Shown here piece after piece: positions 28,708 through 37,325 of a stretch of DNA of 64,000 nt (its first letter is position 1; every line of letters begins with the position of its first letter). A program made the position numbers and the translations under genes. The notes beneath the pieces are model-generated. The model did not search any database and was not told the DNA's origin. It was given only the letters and a program-made list of their open reading frames with translations. Source of the DNA: Croceibacterium_B sp963783195 (lineage in GTDB: Bacteria > Pseudomonadota > Alphaproteobacteria > Sphingomonadales > Sphingomonadaceae). The stretch lies in assembly GCA_963783195.1 (NCBI GenBank), contig CAWAMV010000003.1, positions 186,001 through 250,000 of the forward strand, written 5' to 3'.

Positions 28708-30009
28708 TCAGGCGAGCGGGACGTGGCCAATCACTTCCTGCTGCAGCACATAGACCAGCGCGCCCGCCAGGTAGCCGACCAGCGCAAGCAGGCTGAAGCG
28801 CTTGAGGTACCAGATGAAGTCGATCTTCTCGATACCCATGGCCGCGACACCCGCCGCCGATCCGATGATCAGGATCGAACCGCCCGTGCCCGCGCAGTAG
28901 GCGAGGAATTCCCACAGGAAGCTGTCGGTCGGGTGTGCGCTCATCGGGTACATGCCCATTGCGCCGGCCACCATCGGAACGTTGTCGACGATCGCGCTGA
29001 CGAGGCCGATGGCGACCACGATCAGGTCGAGCCGGCCGATCGAACGGTCGAGGAAATCGGCCAGTCCGGCAAGGACGCCGGCGTGCTGCAGGGTCGCCAC
29101 TGCCAGCAGGATGCCGATGAAGAAGGTGATCGCGCTCATGTCGATGCGCGCCAGGGCGTGAGCGATGGTGACGCGCTTGCGCTCCTCGTAGGGCTTTTCG
29201 CGGTGCACCCGATCGCCGATCGCCCACAGCAGGCCGAGGCCAAGCAGCACTCCGAGGAACGGCGGCAAATGGGTGATCGTCTTGAACACCGGCACCGATA
29301 CCAGTGCGACGAGGCCGGCGGTAAACATCAGGTTGCGTTCGAACGGCGTCGTCTGGCGCCAGTCCTCATGCGGAGAGACCGCCTCGGGCGCCACGATCGG
29401 CTTGCCCCGCAACCCCCAGGCAACGATCGCCAGCGGGACCACCATGTTGACCAGCGATGGCGCGATCAGCTTGGTGACGATGGCGAGCGCGGTCACCTGC
29501 CCGCCGATCCACAGCATCGTCGTCGTCACGTCGCCCATGGGGGACCAGGCGCCGCCGGCGTTGGCCGAGATAACGATCATGCCGGCAAACAGCAGCCTGT
29601 CGGCCTTCTCCGCCAGCAGCCGCTTGCACAGGCTGATCATGACGATGGTCGTGGTCAGGTTGTCGAGGATCGCGCTGAGAAAGAAGGTCACCACGCAGAT
29701 GAAGATCATCAGCGTGGCGAGGGTTTTCGCCTGCATCCGGCCGGTTATGACGTCGAACCCGTCGTGAGCGTCGATCACCTCGACGATGGTCATCGCCCCG
29801 AGGAGGAAAAACGCGATCTGCGCCGTCTCGACGAGCGATTCGTTGAGCTCCTCGTCGACCACTTCCGGCAGCCCCGTGGCGAGGGCGTAGATCGACCACA
29901 GCAGACCTGCGCCGATGAGCGCGGCGGCCGACTTGTTGACCTTGAGCGGTTCCTCCAGCGCGATGGCGGCGTAGGCGAGGACGAAGACGACGATCAGGAT
30001 GGCTGTCAT
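28708..30009 (-). CDS. nhaD: Na+/H+ antiporter NhaD
   Basis: A 433-residue ion transporter superfamily antiporter. Family features are SAILDNLTTTIVMISLCKRL (the DNLTT site), SANAGGAWSPMGDVTTTMLW and the second-half AIVDNVPMVAGAMGMYPM and AYCAGTGGSILIIGSAAGV. It mediates Na+(or Li+)/H+ exchange and is typical of marine and haloalkaliphilic bacteria. The start ATG 30009 gives a hydrophobic N-terminus (TAILIVVFVLAYAAIALEE). It stands alone on the minus strand. Confidence 0.95.
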   Translation of the reverse strand: MTAILIVVFVLAYAAIALEEPLKVNKSAAALIGAGLLWSIYALATGLPEVVDEELNESLVETAQIAFFLLGAMTIVEVIDAHDGFDVITGRMQAKTLATLMIFICVVTFFLSAILDNLTTTIVMISLCKRLLAEKADRLLFAGMIVISANAGGAWSPMGDVTTTMLWIGGQVTALAIVTKLIAPSLVNMVVPLAIVAWGLRGKPIVAPEAVSPHEDWRQTTPFERNLMFTAGLVALVSVPVFKTITHLPPFLGVLLGLGLLWAIGDRVHREKPYEERKRVTIAHALARIDMSAITFFIGILLAVATLQHAGVLAGLADFLDRSIGRLDLIVVAIGLVSAIVDNVPMVAGAMGMYPMSAHPTDSFLWEFLAYCAGTGGSILIIGSAAGVAAMGIEKIDFIWYLKRFSLLALVGYLAGALVYVLQQEVIGHVPLA

Positions 30010-30062
30010 GCCCGGCGCTTAAGCAAGCCCGGAGCAAAAATGCCACCCAAACCCGGCGTGGC

Positions 30063-30497
30063 TCACCAGCTTCCGGTGTTCTCCATGCTGGCCCACGGCT
30101 CCTGCGGGGGCAGGTTGCCGTCCTGCAGCAGTTCTATGGAAATGCCGTCGGGCGTGCGGACGAAGGCCATGTGCCCGTCGCGCGGCGGGCGATTGATCGT
30201 CACCCCGGCATCCATCAGGCGCTGGCACGTCGCGTAGATGTCGTCGACGCGATAGGCGAGATGGCCGAAGTTCCTCCCGCCCGCATACACTTCAGGCGCG
30301 CTGCCGTCCTCGGGCGGCCAGTTGTAGGTCAGTTCGACCTCGGCGACGCCTTCCTGGCCCGGCGCGGCCATGAAGATCAGCGTGAAACGGCCCTTCTCGC
30401 TCTCCATCCGGCGCACCTCCTCGAGCCCGAGGAGCTTGAGGAAATCGGCCGTGGCATCGGGATCGGCCACGCGGATCATCGAGTGGAGGTACTTCAT
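30063..30497 (-). CDS. Glyoxalase I-like VOC protein
   Basis: A 144-residue protein of the vicinal oxygen chelate superfamily. It has the paired beta-alpha-beta-beta-beta modules of lactoylglutathione lyase: MKYLHSMIRVADPDATADFL at the N-terminus and FGHLAYRVDDIYATCQRLMD in the second half. FVRTPDGISIELLQ carries the last metal Glu. Metal ligands by family pattern are His5, a Glu in VAEVELTYNW, His near FGHLAYRV and Glu in IELLQ. It probably detoxifies methylglyoxal as its glutathione adduct; I leave the symbol blank because related lyases share the fold. Confidence 0.82.
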   Translation of the reverse strand: MKYLHSMIRVADPDATADFLKLLGLEEVRRMESEKGRFTLIFMAAPGQEGVAEVELTYNWPPEDGSAPEVYAGGRNFGHLAYRVDDIYATCQRLMDAGVTINRPPRDGHMAFVRTPDGISIELLQDGNLPPQEPWASMENTGSW

Positions 30498-30586
30498 CGC
30501 GCAGGGACTCCCATTCAAACTCGGTTCATCGACAGAAATGCACAACTCATCGTAACGGGTCGCCCCGTTCCAAGAGGAGTCTAGCG

Positions 30587-31345
30587 ATGACCGTCCCCCC
30601 CGATCAAGCACGCGATGCGTCTGCCGGCACCATGTGGCGCGACATCGTCTCACAGCGCTGGATCGCCACTGCGGCCGTCCTCTCGATCGGCCTTGCGGTC
30701 GGTGGTTACCTGCTGGGCAACGGCCTCCTGCGCGCCAAGGAAGCGGAACGTTCCGTGACCGTGCGCGGCCTGGCCGAGCGCGACGTTACCGCCGACCTGG
30801 CCACCTGGACCATCGCCTATACCTCCACCAACACTGATCTCGCCGCGGCCCAGGCAAAGACCGAAGCCGACACGCGCGCCATCGAACGCTTCTTCGCCGG
30901 GCTCGGTTTTCCCGCGTCGGCACTGCAGCCGACCGGCGCCAACGTCTCCAGCTACACCGACGACAAGGGCGTAACCCGCTTTACCGTTCGCCAGCGCATG
31001 GCCTTGCGGACGAACGACATTGCCCGGGCCCAGCGGGCGGTCGCGCGGCAGTTCGACCTGGTGCGCGGGGGAGTGATGGTCGAGGAAGGTTCGGGCATGG
31101 CCTACGCCTTCACCCGTCTGAACGAGATAAAGCCGGACATGGTGGCCGAGGCGACCAAGGACGCGCGAGCGTCGGCCGAGCAGTTCGCCAAGGACAGCGG
31201 CGCGGCGGTGGGCGGTATCCGCGACGCCACGCAGGGCTATTTCACGATCGAGGCGCGCGATGGCGAAGCCAACGGCTGGGGCGCTTCGGACACGCCGTAC
31301 AAGAAGGTCCGCGTGGTTACGACCGTCGATTTCGCCCTCGGCTGA
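30587..31345 (+). CDS. SIMPL (DUF541) domain protein, membrane-anchored
   Basis: A 252-residue protein with one N-terminal membrane anchor (about 26-48, TAAVLSIGLAVGGYLLGNGLL) and a periplasmic SIMPL domain. The family motif region is SVTVRGLAERDVTADLATWT, with the later SAEQFAKDSGAAVGGIRDAT. The domain forms oligomeric rings in other bacteria, and its role in the envelope is unknown. A good ribosome site (AAGAGGAG) precedes the ATG at 30587. A terminator follows at 31355. Confidence 0.85.
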   Translation: MTVPPDQARDASAGTMWRDIVSQRWIATAAVLSIGLAVGGYLLGNGLLRAKEAERSVTVRGLAERDVTADLATWTIAYTSTNTDLAAAQAKTEADTRAIERFFAGLGFPASALQPTGANVSSYTDDKGVTRFTVRQRMALRTNDIARAQRAVARQFDLVRGGVMVEEGSGMAYAFTRLNEIKPDMVAEATKDARASAEQFAKDSGAAVGGIRDATQGYFTIEARDGEANGWGASDTPYKKVRVVTTVDFALG

Positions 31346-31354
31346 GCCGAAAAG

Positions 31355-31384
31355 GGGCCCGCGCCACCGGAGCGGTGCGGGCCC
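31355..31384. terminator. Bidirectional terminator between the SIMPL and porin genes
   Basis: A GC-rich stem pairs GGGCCCGC...ACC with GGTGCGGGCCC (outer arms 31355-31360 and 31379-31384, small loop around 31369-31373). It lies 10 nt after the plus-strand stop and 26 nt past the convergent porin stop. A run of four A residues lies on the plus-strand 5' side and would give U residues after the stem on the minus transcript. There is no T-run for the plus transcript. Confidence 0.62.
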
Positions 31385-31410
31385 GATTCGTCATTCGCCG
31401 ATGACGGTGT

Positions 31411-32163
31411 TCAGAACTCGGCGGAAAGCGTCGCCACGATCGTGTCATCGGTCAGGCCGTCGACCGAAGGACCGTCGACGCCGATGTAGGACACACCGAG
31501 CGAGAGTGAGCCCAGCACCGTTGCGCTGGCGCCGATCGAATAGTCGAAGCCGTTGCGGTCGGCCGAAAGGCCGCTGAGTATCTTCGGCGAGAGCGCGCCG
31601 TCGGTGTAGCCGAGGTGAGCGCTCAGCGTCAGCGGCGTCGTCGGCAGACCCGCCTCGAGGTCGGTGTAGATGTACAGGTTGTCATCGTTGCCGAGCGAAT
31701 CCTGCTTCCAGGCATAGGCCGCACCCACGGTTACCGAGGCGGGGCCCGCGCTGAAGGCGAGCGAGGTGTAGGGCTCCCAGTAGTCGAGATCCACGCCGCT
31801 GGCGCCGTTGGGGTAGATGTACTTGAGCAGGCCGATGTCGAAGGTCAGGCCCGACGCGACATCGCCGCTCCAGCCGCCGTAGAGATCGAGTTCCTGCGAG
31901 CCGTAGGCGCCGCCGTCGATCGATGAAGCCCAGGTGCCGACGTAAAAGCCGGAAGGAAGGCCGAGGTCGATACCGCCCTGGATCGCCGGATCGCCGCCGG
32001 ACAGCGACACGCCGCGGAAGCGGTAGTCGGTCACCAGCGCGACGTTGGCCGAAACCGAAACCGGCGAATCGGACTCGGCATCCTGCGCGAACGCGGGGGC
32101 GGAAACTACGACCGCGCCGGCGAGCGCGGTTGCGGCCAGAAGGCCGCGGATGGACGTAAGCAT
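31411..32163 (-). CDS. TorF-type putative porin
   Basis: A 250-residue outer-membrane protein with a cleavable signal peptide (about 1-26, LAATALAGAVVVSAPAFAQ). The mature part alternates Tyr/Phe-rich strands such as ALVTDYRFRGVSLSGGDPAI and ends in a terminal Phe. The motif set fits the TIGR02001 family described as TorF-like porins. The start at 32163 is chosen because GAGGAA lies 8 nt upstream; a TTG 15 nt earlier is less likely. The 284-nt leader region to the divergent phosphatase gene contains a 10-bp perfect hairpin. Confidence 0.78.
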   Translation of the reverse strand: MLTSIRGLLAATALAGAVVVSAPAFAQDAESDSPVSVSANVALVTDYRFRGVSLSGGDPAIQGGIDLGLPSGFYVGTWASSIDGGAYGSQELDLYGGWSGDVASGLTFDIGLLKYIYPNGASGVDLDYWEPYTSLAFSAGPASVTVGAAYAWKQDSLGNDDNLYIYTDLEAGLPTTPLTLSAHLGYTDGALSPKILSGLSADRNGFDYSIGASATVLGSLSLGVSYIGVDGPSVDGLTDDTIVATLSAEF

Positions 32164-32212
32164 GGGCAATTTCCTCAATTGCTGAAGTGAAACTGTGCTT
32201 CGTCCCTACCTG

Positions 32213-32247
32213 CGATCCCGCATGGCCGTCCTCGTTTTGCGGGATCG
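32213..32247 (-). promoter_or_regulatory. 10-bp perfect hairpin in the porin leader
   Basis: CGATCCCGCA (32213-32222) and TGCGGGATCG (32238-32247) form a perfect stem with a 15-nt loop. It lies 50-84 nt upstream of the porin start on the minus strand, so it falls in the promoter/5'UTR. It could be an operator, a leader hairpin or an mRNA stabiliser; the sequence does not distinguish these. The rest of the 284-nt gap shows no gene. Confidence 0.5.
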
Positions 32248-32447
32248 GTCTTCATGCGAGTTCGGCAACAAATTGAACCCGTTTGCTGCATTGCACAAGA
32301 GGTAGTTGCGCGGATTGATATAGGAAATAGCGATGTGTGGTGTTTGCGCACCACATTCACGGTGCCGAAAGGGCCGCGGCCGCAGAGGCCTTGCTGCAGT
32401 GCCGCATAATCACCAGTTTCAGCCAAACCTCTCGAACGGTCTCTTCC

Positions 32448-33251
32448 ATGTTCAATGCCATTCGCCGCCTCTTCGTCCGCGAAACCGAACACCCCCGCGC
32501 TGCCGTGCCGGCCGGAGAGCGCGTCTATGCGGTTGGCGACATCCACGGCCGGCTCGACCTGTTCGAGGCCATGATCGCACTGATCGAGGCCGACGATGCC
32601 GCCTGCGAACCGGCGCGGACCACGGTGATCCTGCTGGGCGACCTGGTGGATCGCGGACCCGACAGTGCCGGAGTCGTCGCTCGCGCGCGGGCATGGCAGC
32701 GGGCCCGCCGGGTGCGCATCCTCGCCGGCAACCACGAGGAGATGTTCCTCAGCAGCTTCGAGGACACCGAAGTGCTGCGGCACTTCCTCCGCTTCGGAGG
32801 CAAGGAAACCGTGCTGAGCTATGGCATCGACCCCGAAGCCTATCGGCGGGCCGAGATCGAGCAGGTGCAGGCGATGATGCATACAGCCGTTTCCGAAGAA
32901 GAGCGGGCCTACATCGCCGGTTTCGAGGACATGATCGCGATCGGCGATTACCTCTTCGTGCACGCCGGGATCCATCCCGCAACGCCGCTCGACCAGCAGA
33001 TGACAAAGGATCTGCGCTGGATTCGCGAACCGTTTCTCTCGCACTCGCAGCCCCATGGCGCAGTGGTGGTGCACGGCCACACCATCTCCGATGCGCCGGT
33101 CGAAAGGGACAACCGCATCGGCCTCGACACGGGCGCCTATGTCAGCGGGCGTCTCACCGCGCTGGTGCTGGAGGGTGAAACCCGCCGATTTCTCGAGGCG
33201 AGCGACGCCCGGGGGGCGGAAGCCGACGCGGCGCGCGAACTCGCCGCCTGA
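32448..33251 (+). CDS. PPP-family serine/threonine phosphatase (metallophosphoesterase)
   Basis: A 267-residue two-metal phosphatase. The PPP motifs are YAVGDIHGRLDLFEAM, ILLGDLVDRGPDS, ILAGNHEEMFL and VVHGHTISD. The DNRIGLDTGAYVSG segment completes the active site. Bacterial members (PrpA/B- or PphA-like) remove phosphate from Ser/Thr/Tyr or cleave diadenosine tetraphosphate, and the substrate is not resolved. ATG 32448 was preferred to an upstream in-frame extension. The gene ends 12 nt before the 3' end of the RNase P RNA gene on the other strand. Confidence 0.88.
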   Translation: MFNAIRRLFVRETEHPRAAVPAGERVYAVGDIHGRLDLFEAMIALIEADDAACEPARTTVILLGDLVDRGPDSAGVVARARAWQRARRVRILAGNHEEMFLSSFEDTEVLRHFLRFGGKETVLSYGIDPEAYRRAEIEQVQAMMHTAVSEEERAYIAGFEDMIAIGDYLFVHAGIHPATPLDQQMTKDLRWIREPFLSHSQPHGAVVVHGHTISDAPVERDNRIGLDTGAYVSGRLTALVLEGETRRFLEASDARGAEADAARELAA

Positions 33252-33263
33252 GGAAAATCGAAG

Positions 33264-33709
33264 CGCCAGGGGGCCTGTAAGCCGGGTTCTGTCCCGCAGG
33301 CGGTATCCGGTGAAGGACCCACGCCGCGGGGGCAGCCATTCATCTCGGCGACGGATTACTCCGCCGCTCAAGCAACCAACCCGGGCCTCTCGGGGCGAAA
33401 CTCCCCTGCCCTTGCCCCTGAGAGCGCAGGCGCGAGACCCCTATTCGGTCTTGCTCCGGGTGGGGTTTGCCATGCGGCGACCGTTGCCGGCCGCCCGGTG
33501 CGCCCTTACCGCACCCTTTCACCCTTGCCTGTGCCCCCATTCCCCGAAAGGACCGCGGGCCATCGGCGGTATTCTCTCTGTGGCACTTTCCCTGTGGCAG
33601 GGACGCAAATCCCTGCCACGGCGGGCGTTACCCGCCACCCTTGCTTCGTGGAGCCCGGACTTTCCTCGGCGCACCTTGCGATGCGGCGCGGCTGCCCGGC
33701 CCCCTGGCG
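33264..33709 (-). ncRNA. rnpB: RNase P RNA, class A
   Basis: The catalytic RNA of RNase P, about 446 nt, on the minus strand. The conserved 5' CRI element GAGGAAAGTCCGGGCTCC is the complement of 33650-33667. The 3' element GACAGAACCCGGCTTAC is the complement of 33277-33293. The P1 stem is a perfect 12-bp pair between 33698-33709 and 33264-33275, which sets the ends. Unstructured long reading frames here are spurious. It lies only 4 nt beyond the stop of the AmpD-like gene on the same strand, so its promoter is probably inside that gene or it is co-transcribed and processed. Confidence 0.95.
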
Positions 33710-33713
33710 GGCC

Positions 33714-34421
33714 CTATCTAGTCCGTCCGCGGTCGCGATCCAAGAGCAACTGGAACAGGATTGCACGGACCTGTCCGTCGATCTCTCCGTCAATCCTCTC
33801 CGGCCGCCAGCGGCGCTGGAAGGCGCTGACTGCGGCGTGGCCATCGGAGATGTCGTAGCCGAACCGCTCGAGCGCGAGGTAGAACGCTCCGTCGTTGTCG
33901 AACGGGTCGCCCAGTTCGAGCTTGTCGGGGCGCGGCAGGCACAGGCGATATTCCGCCAGCCGGTCCCACGGGAAAAGCTCGCCCGGGTCGGCCTTGCGCG
34001 CCGGGGCGATGTCCGAATGGCCGACGACGTTGGCGCGGGGAATGTCGTAATCCTTCACGATCCGCGCCAGCAAGGGGATCAGCGCATCGATCTGCGCGTC
34101 GGGAAACGGTTCGTAGCCGTTGGTGTGGCCGGGATTGTCGAGCTCGATGCCGATCGACATGCCGTTCACGTGGGCATGGCCGCGCCAGAAGCTGACGCCG
34201 GCATGCCAGGCGCGCTTGTCTTCCGGCACCAGCCGCACGACTTCCCCTTCGCGCGTGATCAGATAGTGCGCGCTGACCTCGGCCGCGGGATCGCACATGC
34301 GACCGATCGCATCTTCGACGTCGGGCATGTCGGTATAGTGCAGGACGACCATCGAGACGGTTTCGCCGCGCTCGTTCCAGTTGGGCGAAGCGACTTCGCG
34401 GTGGACCAGTTCTTCGCTCAT
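33714..34421 (-). CDS. AmpD-like N-acetylmuramoyl-L-alanine amidase
   Basis: A 235-residue zinc amidase (Amidase_2 fold) that cleaves the MurNAc-L-Ala bond of muropeptides. Zinc ligands by family pattern are His28 (VVLHYTDM), His135 (NVVGHSDIAPARKADPG) and Asp145. The C-terminal 60 residues (AFYLALERFGYDISD and AVSAFQRRWRPE) look like a peptidoglycan-binding helical domain. No signal peptide is seen, so it probably acts in the cytoplasm in cell-wall recycling, like AmpD. The ATG at 34421 has GGAGGTG just upstream. It lies 19 nt after the end of chpT on the same strand. Confidence 0.9.
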   Translation of the reverse strand: MSEELVHREVASPNWNERGETVSMVVLHYTDMPDVEDAIGRMCDPAAEVSAHYLITREGEVVRLVPEDKRAWHAGVSFWRGHAHVNGMSIGIELDNPGHTNGYEPFPDAQIDALIPLLARIVKDYDIPRANVVGHSDIAPARKADPGELFPWDRLAEYRLCLPRPDKLELGDPFDNDGAFYLALERFGYDISDGHAAVSAFQRRWRPERIDGEIDGQVRAILFQLLLDRDRGRTR

Positions 34422-34440
34422 CCCACCTCCGGCAGCCGCG

Positions 34441-35082
34441 TCACGCGTCGGGCAGAACCGCGCCCATGACGAGCGAATCGTCGCCCAGCGCATATTGCAC
34501 GCCGCCGCCCGCTTCTTCCGCGATGAGGCGGATCATGTGCGCCGGCGCGGTCCGGCCCGAAAGTTCCTCGAGCGGCAGCGAGCCTTCGAGCGCCTGCCCG
34601 ATCGACTTGTCGAACGCGATCTTCGTGCCGGCGGCGCGAATCGCGATCTCGGTCGCACCGTCGCGGCGTTCCGCCCCCACGTCGAGCTGGCCTCCGCGCG
34701 GCAGGGCGTCGATGCCGATCGCCGCAAGATTGAGCAGTACCTTGACGGCAGGCTTGGCGAGTTGCGGCTCCGCCACGGCCCACTGCAGAACGATCCGGCC
34801 GTTGTCGCCGACCAGGTTCTGCACCAGCTCGCGCGGCTCGTCGCTCGGAACGGTATCGCCGAAGCCGCCGGCGGCGCCGTAGGCCAGGCGAAAGAACTTG
34901 AGCTTGTCGGCACTGATCCGGGCGCTCTGTTCGAGCAGTTCCATGCAGCGGTGGCGCATTTCGGCATCGCGCTCGTCGCGCAGCAGTTCGATGCCGTTGC
35001 TCAGCGCGCCAACGGGGCTGAGCAGGTCATGGCACAGGCGGGAACAGAGGAGTGAAGCAAGATCGACGGTATTGGAAGACAT
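34441..35082 (-). CDS. chpT: Histidine phosphotransferase ChpT
   Basis: A 213-residue pseudo-histidine-kinase phosphotransfer protein. In alphaproteobacteria it relays phosphate from CckA to CtrA and CpdR in cell-cycle control. The DHp helix carries the phospho-accepting His in LCSRLCHDLLSPVGAL near residue 18. The C-terminal half is a degenerate ATPase-like domain (VKVLLNLAAIGIDALPRGG) that lacks ATP-binding motifs. Length and motifs match ChpT. Divergent from rluD; the window contains neither cckA nor ctrA. Confidence 0.92.
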   Translation of the reverse strand: MSSNTVDLASLLCSRLCHDLLSPVGALSNGIELLRDERDAEMRHRCMELLEQSARISADKLKFFRLAYGAAGGFGDTVPSDEPRELVQNLVGDNGRIVLQWAVAEPQLAKPAVKVLLNLAAIGIDALPRGGQLDVGAERRDGATEIAIRAAGTKIAFDKSIGQALEGSLPLEELSGRTAPAHMIRLIAEEAGGGVQYALGDDSLVMGAVLPDA

Positions 35083-35230
35083 GCCGCCGCTCTAGCGGGT
35101 GATTCGAACGCGGGAAAGTCCGGCGAATCCCCGCTCGCCGCCGAAGGCCCACGGGATGTCGACGGGATTCCCCGTTTTTCCGCCTTTCCACCGACTTGCC
35201 GCCCTGCGGCGTCATCCCCATATTTCGGTC

Positions 35231-36184
35231 GTGGGGGGCGAACGGATCATCGGCGGCATGCTGCTCACCGCTGGGCGGCTCGACAAGGCGCTGGCAGAAG
35301 CCAGCGGCCTGTCGCGCGCGCGCATTCAGGCCCTGATCGCCGCAGGCGCAGTCAGCGTCGCCGGCGAAGTGATCACCCAGCCATCCGGCAGGGGCTCCGC
35401 GGGCGCCCCCTTCGCGATCGCCATCCCGCCCGCCGCCGAGGCAGAGGCGCAACCGCAGGACATACCGCTCGCGATCCTTCACGAGGATGCCGACCTGATC
35501 GTGCTCGACAAGCCCGCCGGGCTCGTCGTCCATCCGGCGGCGGGAAATCGCGACGGCACGCTGGTCAACGCCCTGCTGCATCACTGCGCCGGGCGGCTTT
35601 CGGGCATCGGCGGCGTGGCGCGGCCCGGGATCGTTCACCGGATAGACAAGGACACCTCCGGCCTGCTGGTCGTCGCCAAGACCGATGCCGCACACGAGGG
35701 ACTGGCCAGGCAGTTCGCCGATCACTCGATCGAGCGCGCCTATCTCGCGGTGGCCGCCGGGCACCCGCGGCCTGGCGCAGGGACGATTCGCGGGCGAATC
35801 GGGCGCTCCGACACGAACCGCAAGAAAATGGCCCCGCTTCCCGAAAGCTCCAGCCGCGGCAAGCATGCGGTCACCCACTACAAGGTGCTGCAAAAACTGG
35901 ACGGTTGCGCCCTCGTCGAATGCCGGCTGGAGACGGGGCGAACTCACCAGGTCCGGGTTCACCTTGCGTCAATCGGTCATGCGCTATTGGGGGACCCTGT
36001 CTATGGACGTACGCCAGCCGCGCTCAGGCCGGTCCTCAAGGACCTGGATTTCCACCGGCAAGCCCTGCACGCCGCGAAGCTCGGATTCGTCCATCCCGTG
36101 ACGGGGCACAGTCTGTCGTTCTCGAGCGAATTGCCATCCGATATGGCGGAACTAATCGACCGAACCGGTCATTCAAATCGATGA
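35231..36184 (+). CDS. rluD: RluD-like 23S rRNA pseudouridine synthase
   Basis: A 317-residue RluA-family enzyme. An S4 domain lies at about residues 15-75 (GRLDKALAEASGLSRARIQALI). The catalytic part has AILHEDADLIVLDKPAGLVVHP, HRIDKDTSGLLVVAKTD with the catalytic Asp, and ETGRTHQVRVHLASIGH. RluD modifies helix 69 of 23S rRNA. I chose the GTG at 35231 because the S4 domain begins just after it; ATG codons further upstream would add an unconserved Pro/Arg-rich leader. Divergent from chpT, and the start remains uncertain. Confidence 0.85.
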   Translation: MGGERIIGGMLLTAGRLDKALAEASGLSRARIQALIAAGAVSVAGEVITQPSGRGSAGAPFAIAIPPAAEAEAQPQDIPLAILHEDADLIVLDKPAGLVVHPAAGNRDGTLVNALLHHCAGRLSGIGGVARPGIVHRIDKDTSGLLVVAKTDAAHEGLARQFADHSIERAYLAVAAGHPRPGAGTIRGRIGRSDTNRKKMAPLPESSSRGKHAVTHYKVLQKLDGCALVECRLETGRTHQVRVHLASIGHALLGDPVYGRTPAALRPVLKDLDFHRQALHAAKLGFVHPVTGHSLSFSSELPSDMAELIDRTGHSNR

Positions 36185-36302
36185 ACTGCGCGCTGTTCTC
36201 CGTACGAATGTGTTATATCAAGTAAACCGTGGCCGCACGGTGCGGGTGCCCAGCAGGGGCCTTCACGACGCTGGCCGACGATAGAAAGGTTTGGGAAGTA
36301 AC

Positions 36303-37217
36303 GTGAGCAAGACCAAAGCACTCAGTGTGCCGGCCCTGGGCGGAGAGCAGAGCCTCAACCGCTATCTCGCCGAAATCAAGAAGTTCCCGGTGCTGACGGC
36401 AGAGCAGGAATACATGCTCGCCAAGCGCTACGAGGAGCACGAGGATCCGGATGCCGCCGCGCAACTGGTGACCAGCCACCTGCGCCTGGTGGCAAAGATC
36501 GCCATGGGCTATCGCGGCTACGGCCTGCCGGTCAGCGACCTCATCTCCGAAGGTAACGTCGGCCTGATGCAGGGCGTCAAGAAGTTCGAGCCCGAGCGGG
36601 GCTTCCGCCTCGCCACCTACGCGATGTGGTGGATCAAGGCCTCGATCCAGGAGTTCATCCTGCGCTCGTGGAGCCTCGTGAAGATGGGCACGACCGCGGC
36701 GCAGAAGAAGTTGTTCTTCAACCTGCGGCGGATGAAGAAGAACCTCGAAGCCTACGAGGATACCGATCTCCATCCCGACGATGTCGCCAAGATCGCGCAC
36801 GACCTCGGCGTGCCCGAGCAGGAAGTGGTCAACATGAACCGCCGGATGATGATGGGTGGCGACGGTTCGCTGAACACGCCCATGCGCAACGGCGAAGAGG
36901 GCTCCGGCGAGTGGCAGGACTGGCTGCAGGACAAGGGCCCGCTGCAGGACGAGATCGTTGCCGACGCCGAAGAGGCCGAAGTGCGCCATGACATGCTCAC
37001 CGAGGCAATGGACAGCCTCAACGATCGCGAGAAGCATATCCTGACCGAGCGCCGCCTGACGGAAAACCCGCAGACGCTCGAAGAGCTCAGTCAGGTCTAC
37101 GACGTCAGCCGCGAGCGCATCCGCCAGATCGAGGTGCGCGCGTTCGAAAAGCTGCAGAAGGCGATGCAGCGGATCGCCACCGAAAAGTTGCTGCCCGCAC
37201 CGCAACCCGCGGCCTGA
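36303..37217 (+). CDS. rpoH: RNA polymerase sigma-32 factor (heat shock)
   Basis: A 304-residue sigma-70-family factor of group 3. Region 2 includes VTSHLRLVAKIAMGYRGYGL, SEGNVGLMQGVKKFEPERGF and LATYAMWWIKASIQEFILRS. The RpoH box follows region 2.4 (SWSLVKMGTTAAQKKLFFNL). Region 4 ends with the HTH in LEELSQVYDVSRERIRQIEV. The GTG start at 36303 has GGGAAG a few bases upstream. It directs heat-shock transcription, and clpP in this window carries an RpoH-type promoter. A strong terminator follows the gene. Confidence 0.96.
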   Translation: MSKTKALSVPALGGEQSLNRYLAEIKKFPVLTAEQEYMLAKRYEEHEDPDAAAQLVTSHLRLVAKIAMGYRGYGLPVSDLISEGNVGLMQGVKKFEPERGFRLATYAMWWIKASIQEFILRSWSLVKMGTTAAQKKLFFNLRRMKKNLEAYEDTDLHPDDVAKIAHDLGVPEQEVVNMNRRMMMGGDGSLNTPMRNGEEGSGEWQDWLQDKGPLQDEIVADAEEAEVRHDMLTEAMDSLNDREKHILTERRLTENPQTLEELSQVYDVSRERIRQIEVRAFEKLQKAMQRIATEKLLPAPQPAA

Positions 37218-37238
37218 CGTAGAAGCGCAACGAGTGAC

Positions 37239-37276
37239 AAGCCGGGCAAGCGACATACTGCTTGCCCGGCTTTTCT
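37239..37276 (+). terminator. Strong rho-independent terminator after rpoH
   Basis: A perfect 13-bp stem (AAGCCGGGCAAGC / GCTTGCCCGGCTT, arms 37239-37251 and 37260-37272) with an 8-nt loop is followed by TTTTCTTT. It lies 22 nt after the rpoH stop. Confidence 0.9.
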
Positions 37277-37325
37277 TTGCCGCTAAGCCTCTCCTTCGGC
37301 GCCACTCGCGTCCGGAGATCCGCGC

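Noticed and set aside
33277..33709. Short open frames within the RNase P RNA region
   Set aside because: The region carries the conserved RNase P elements and a perfect P1 pair; reading frames there are accidental.
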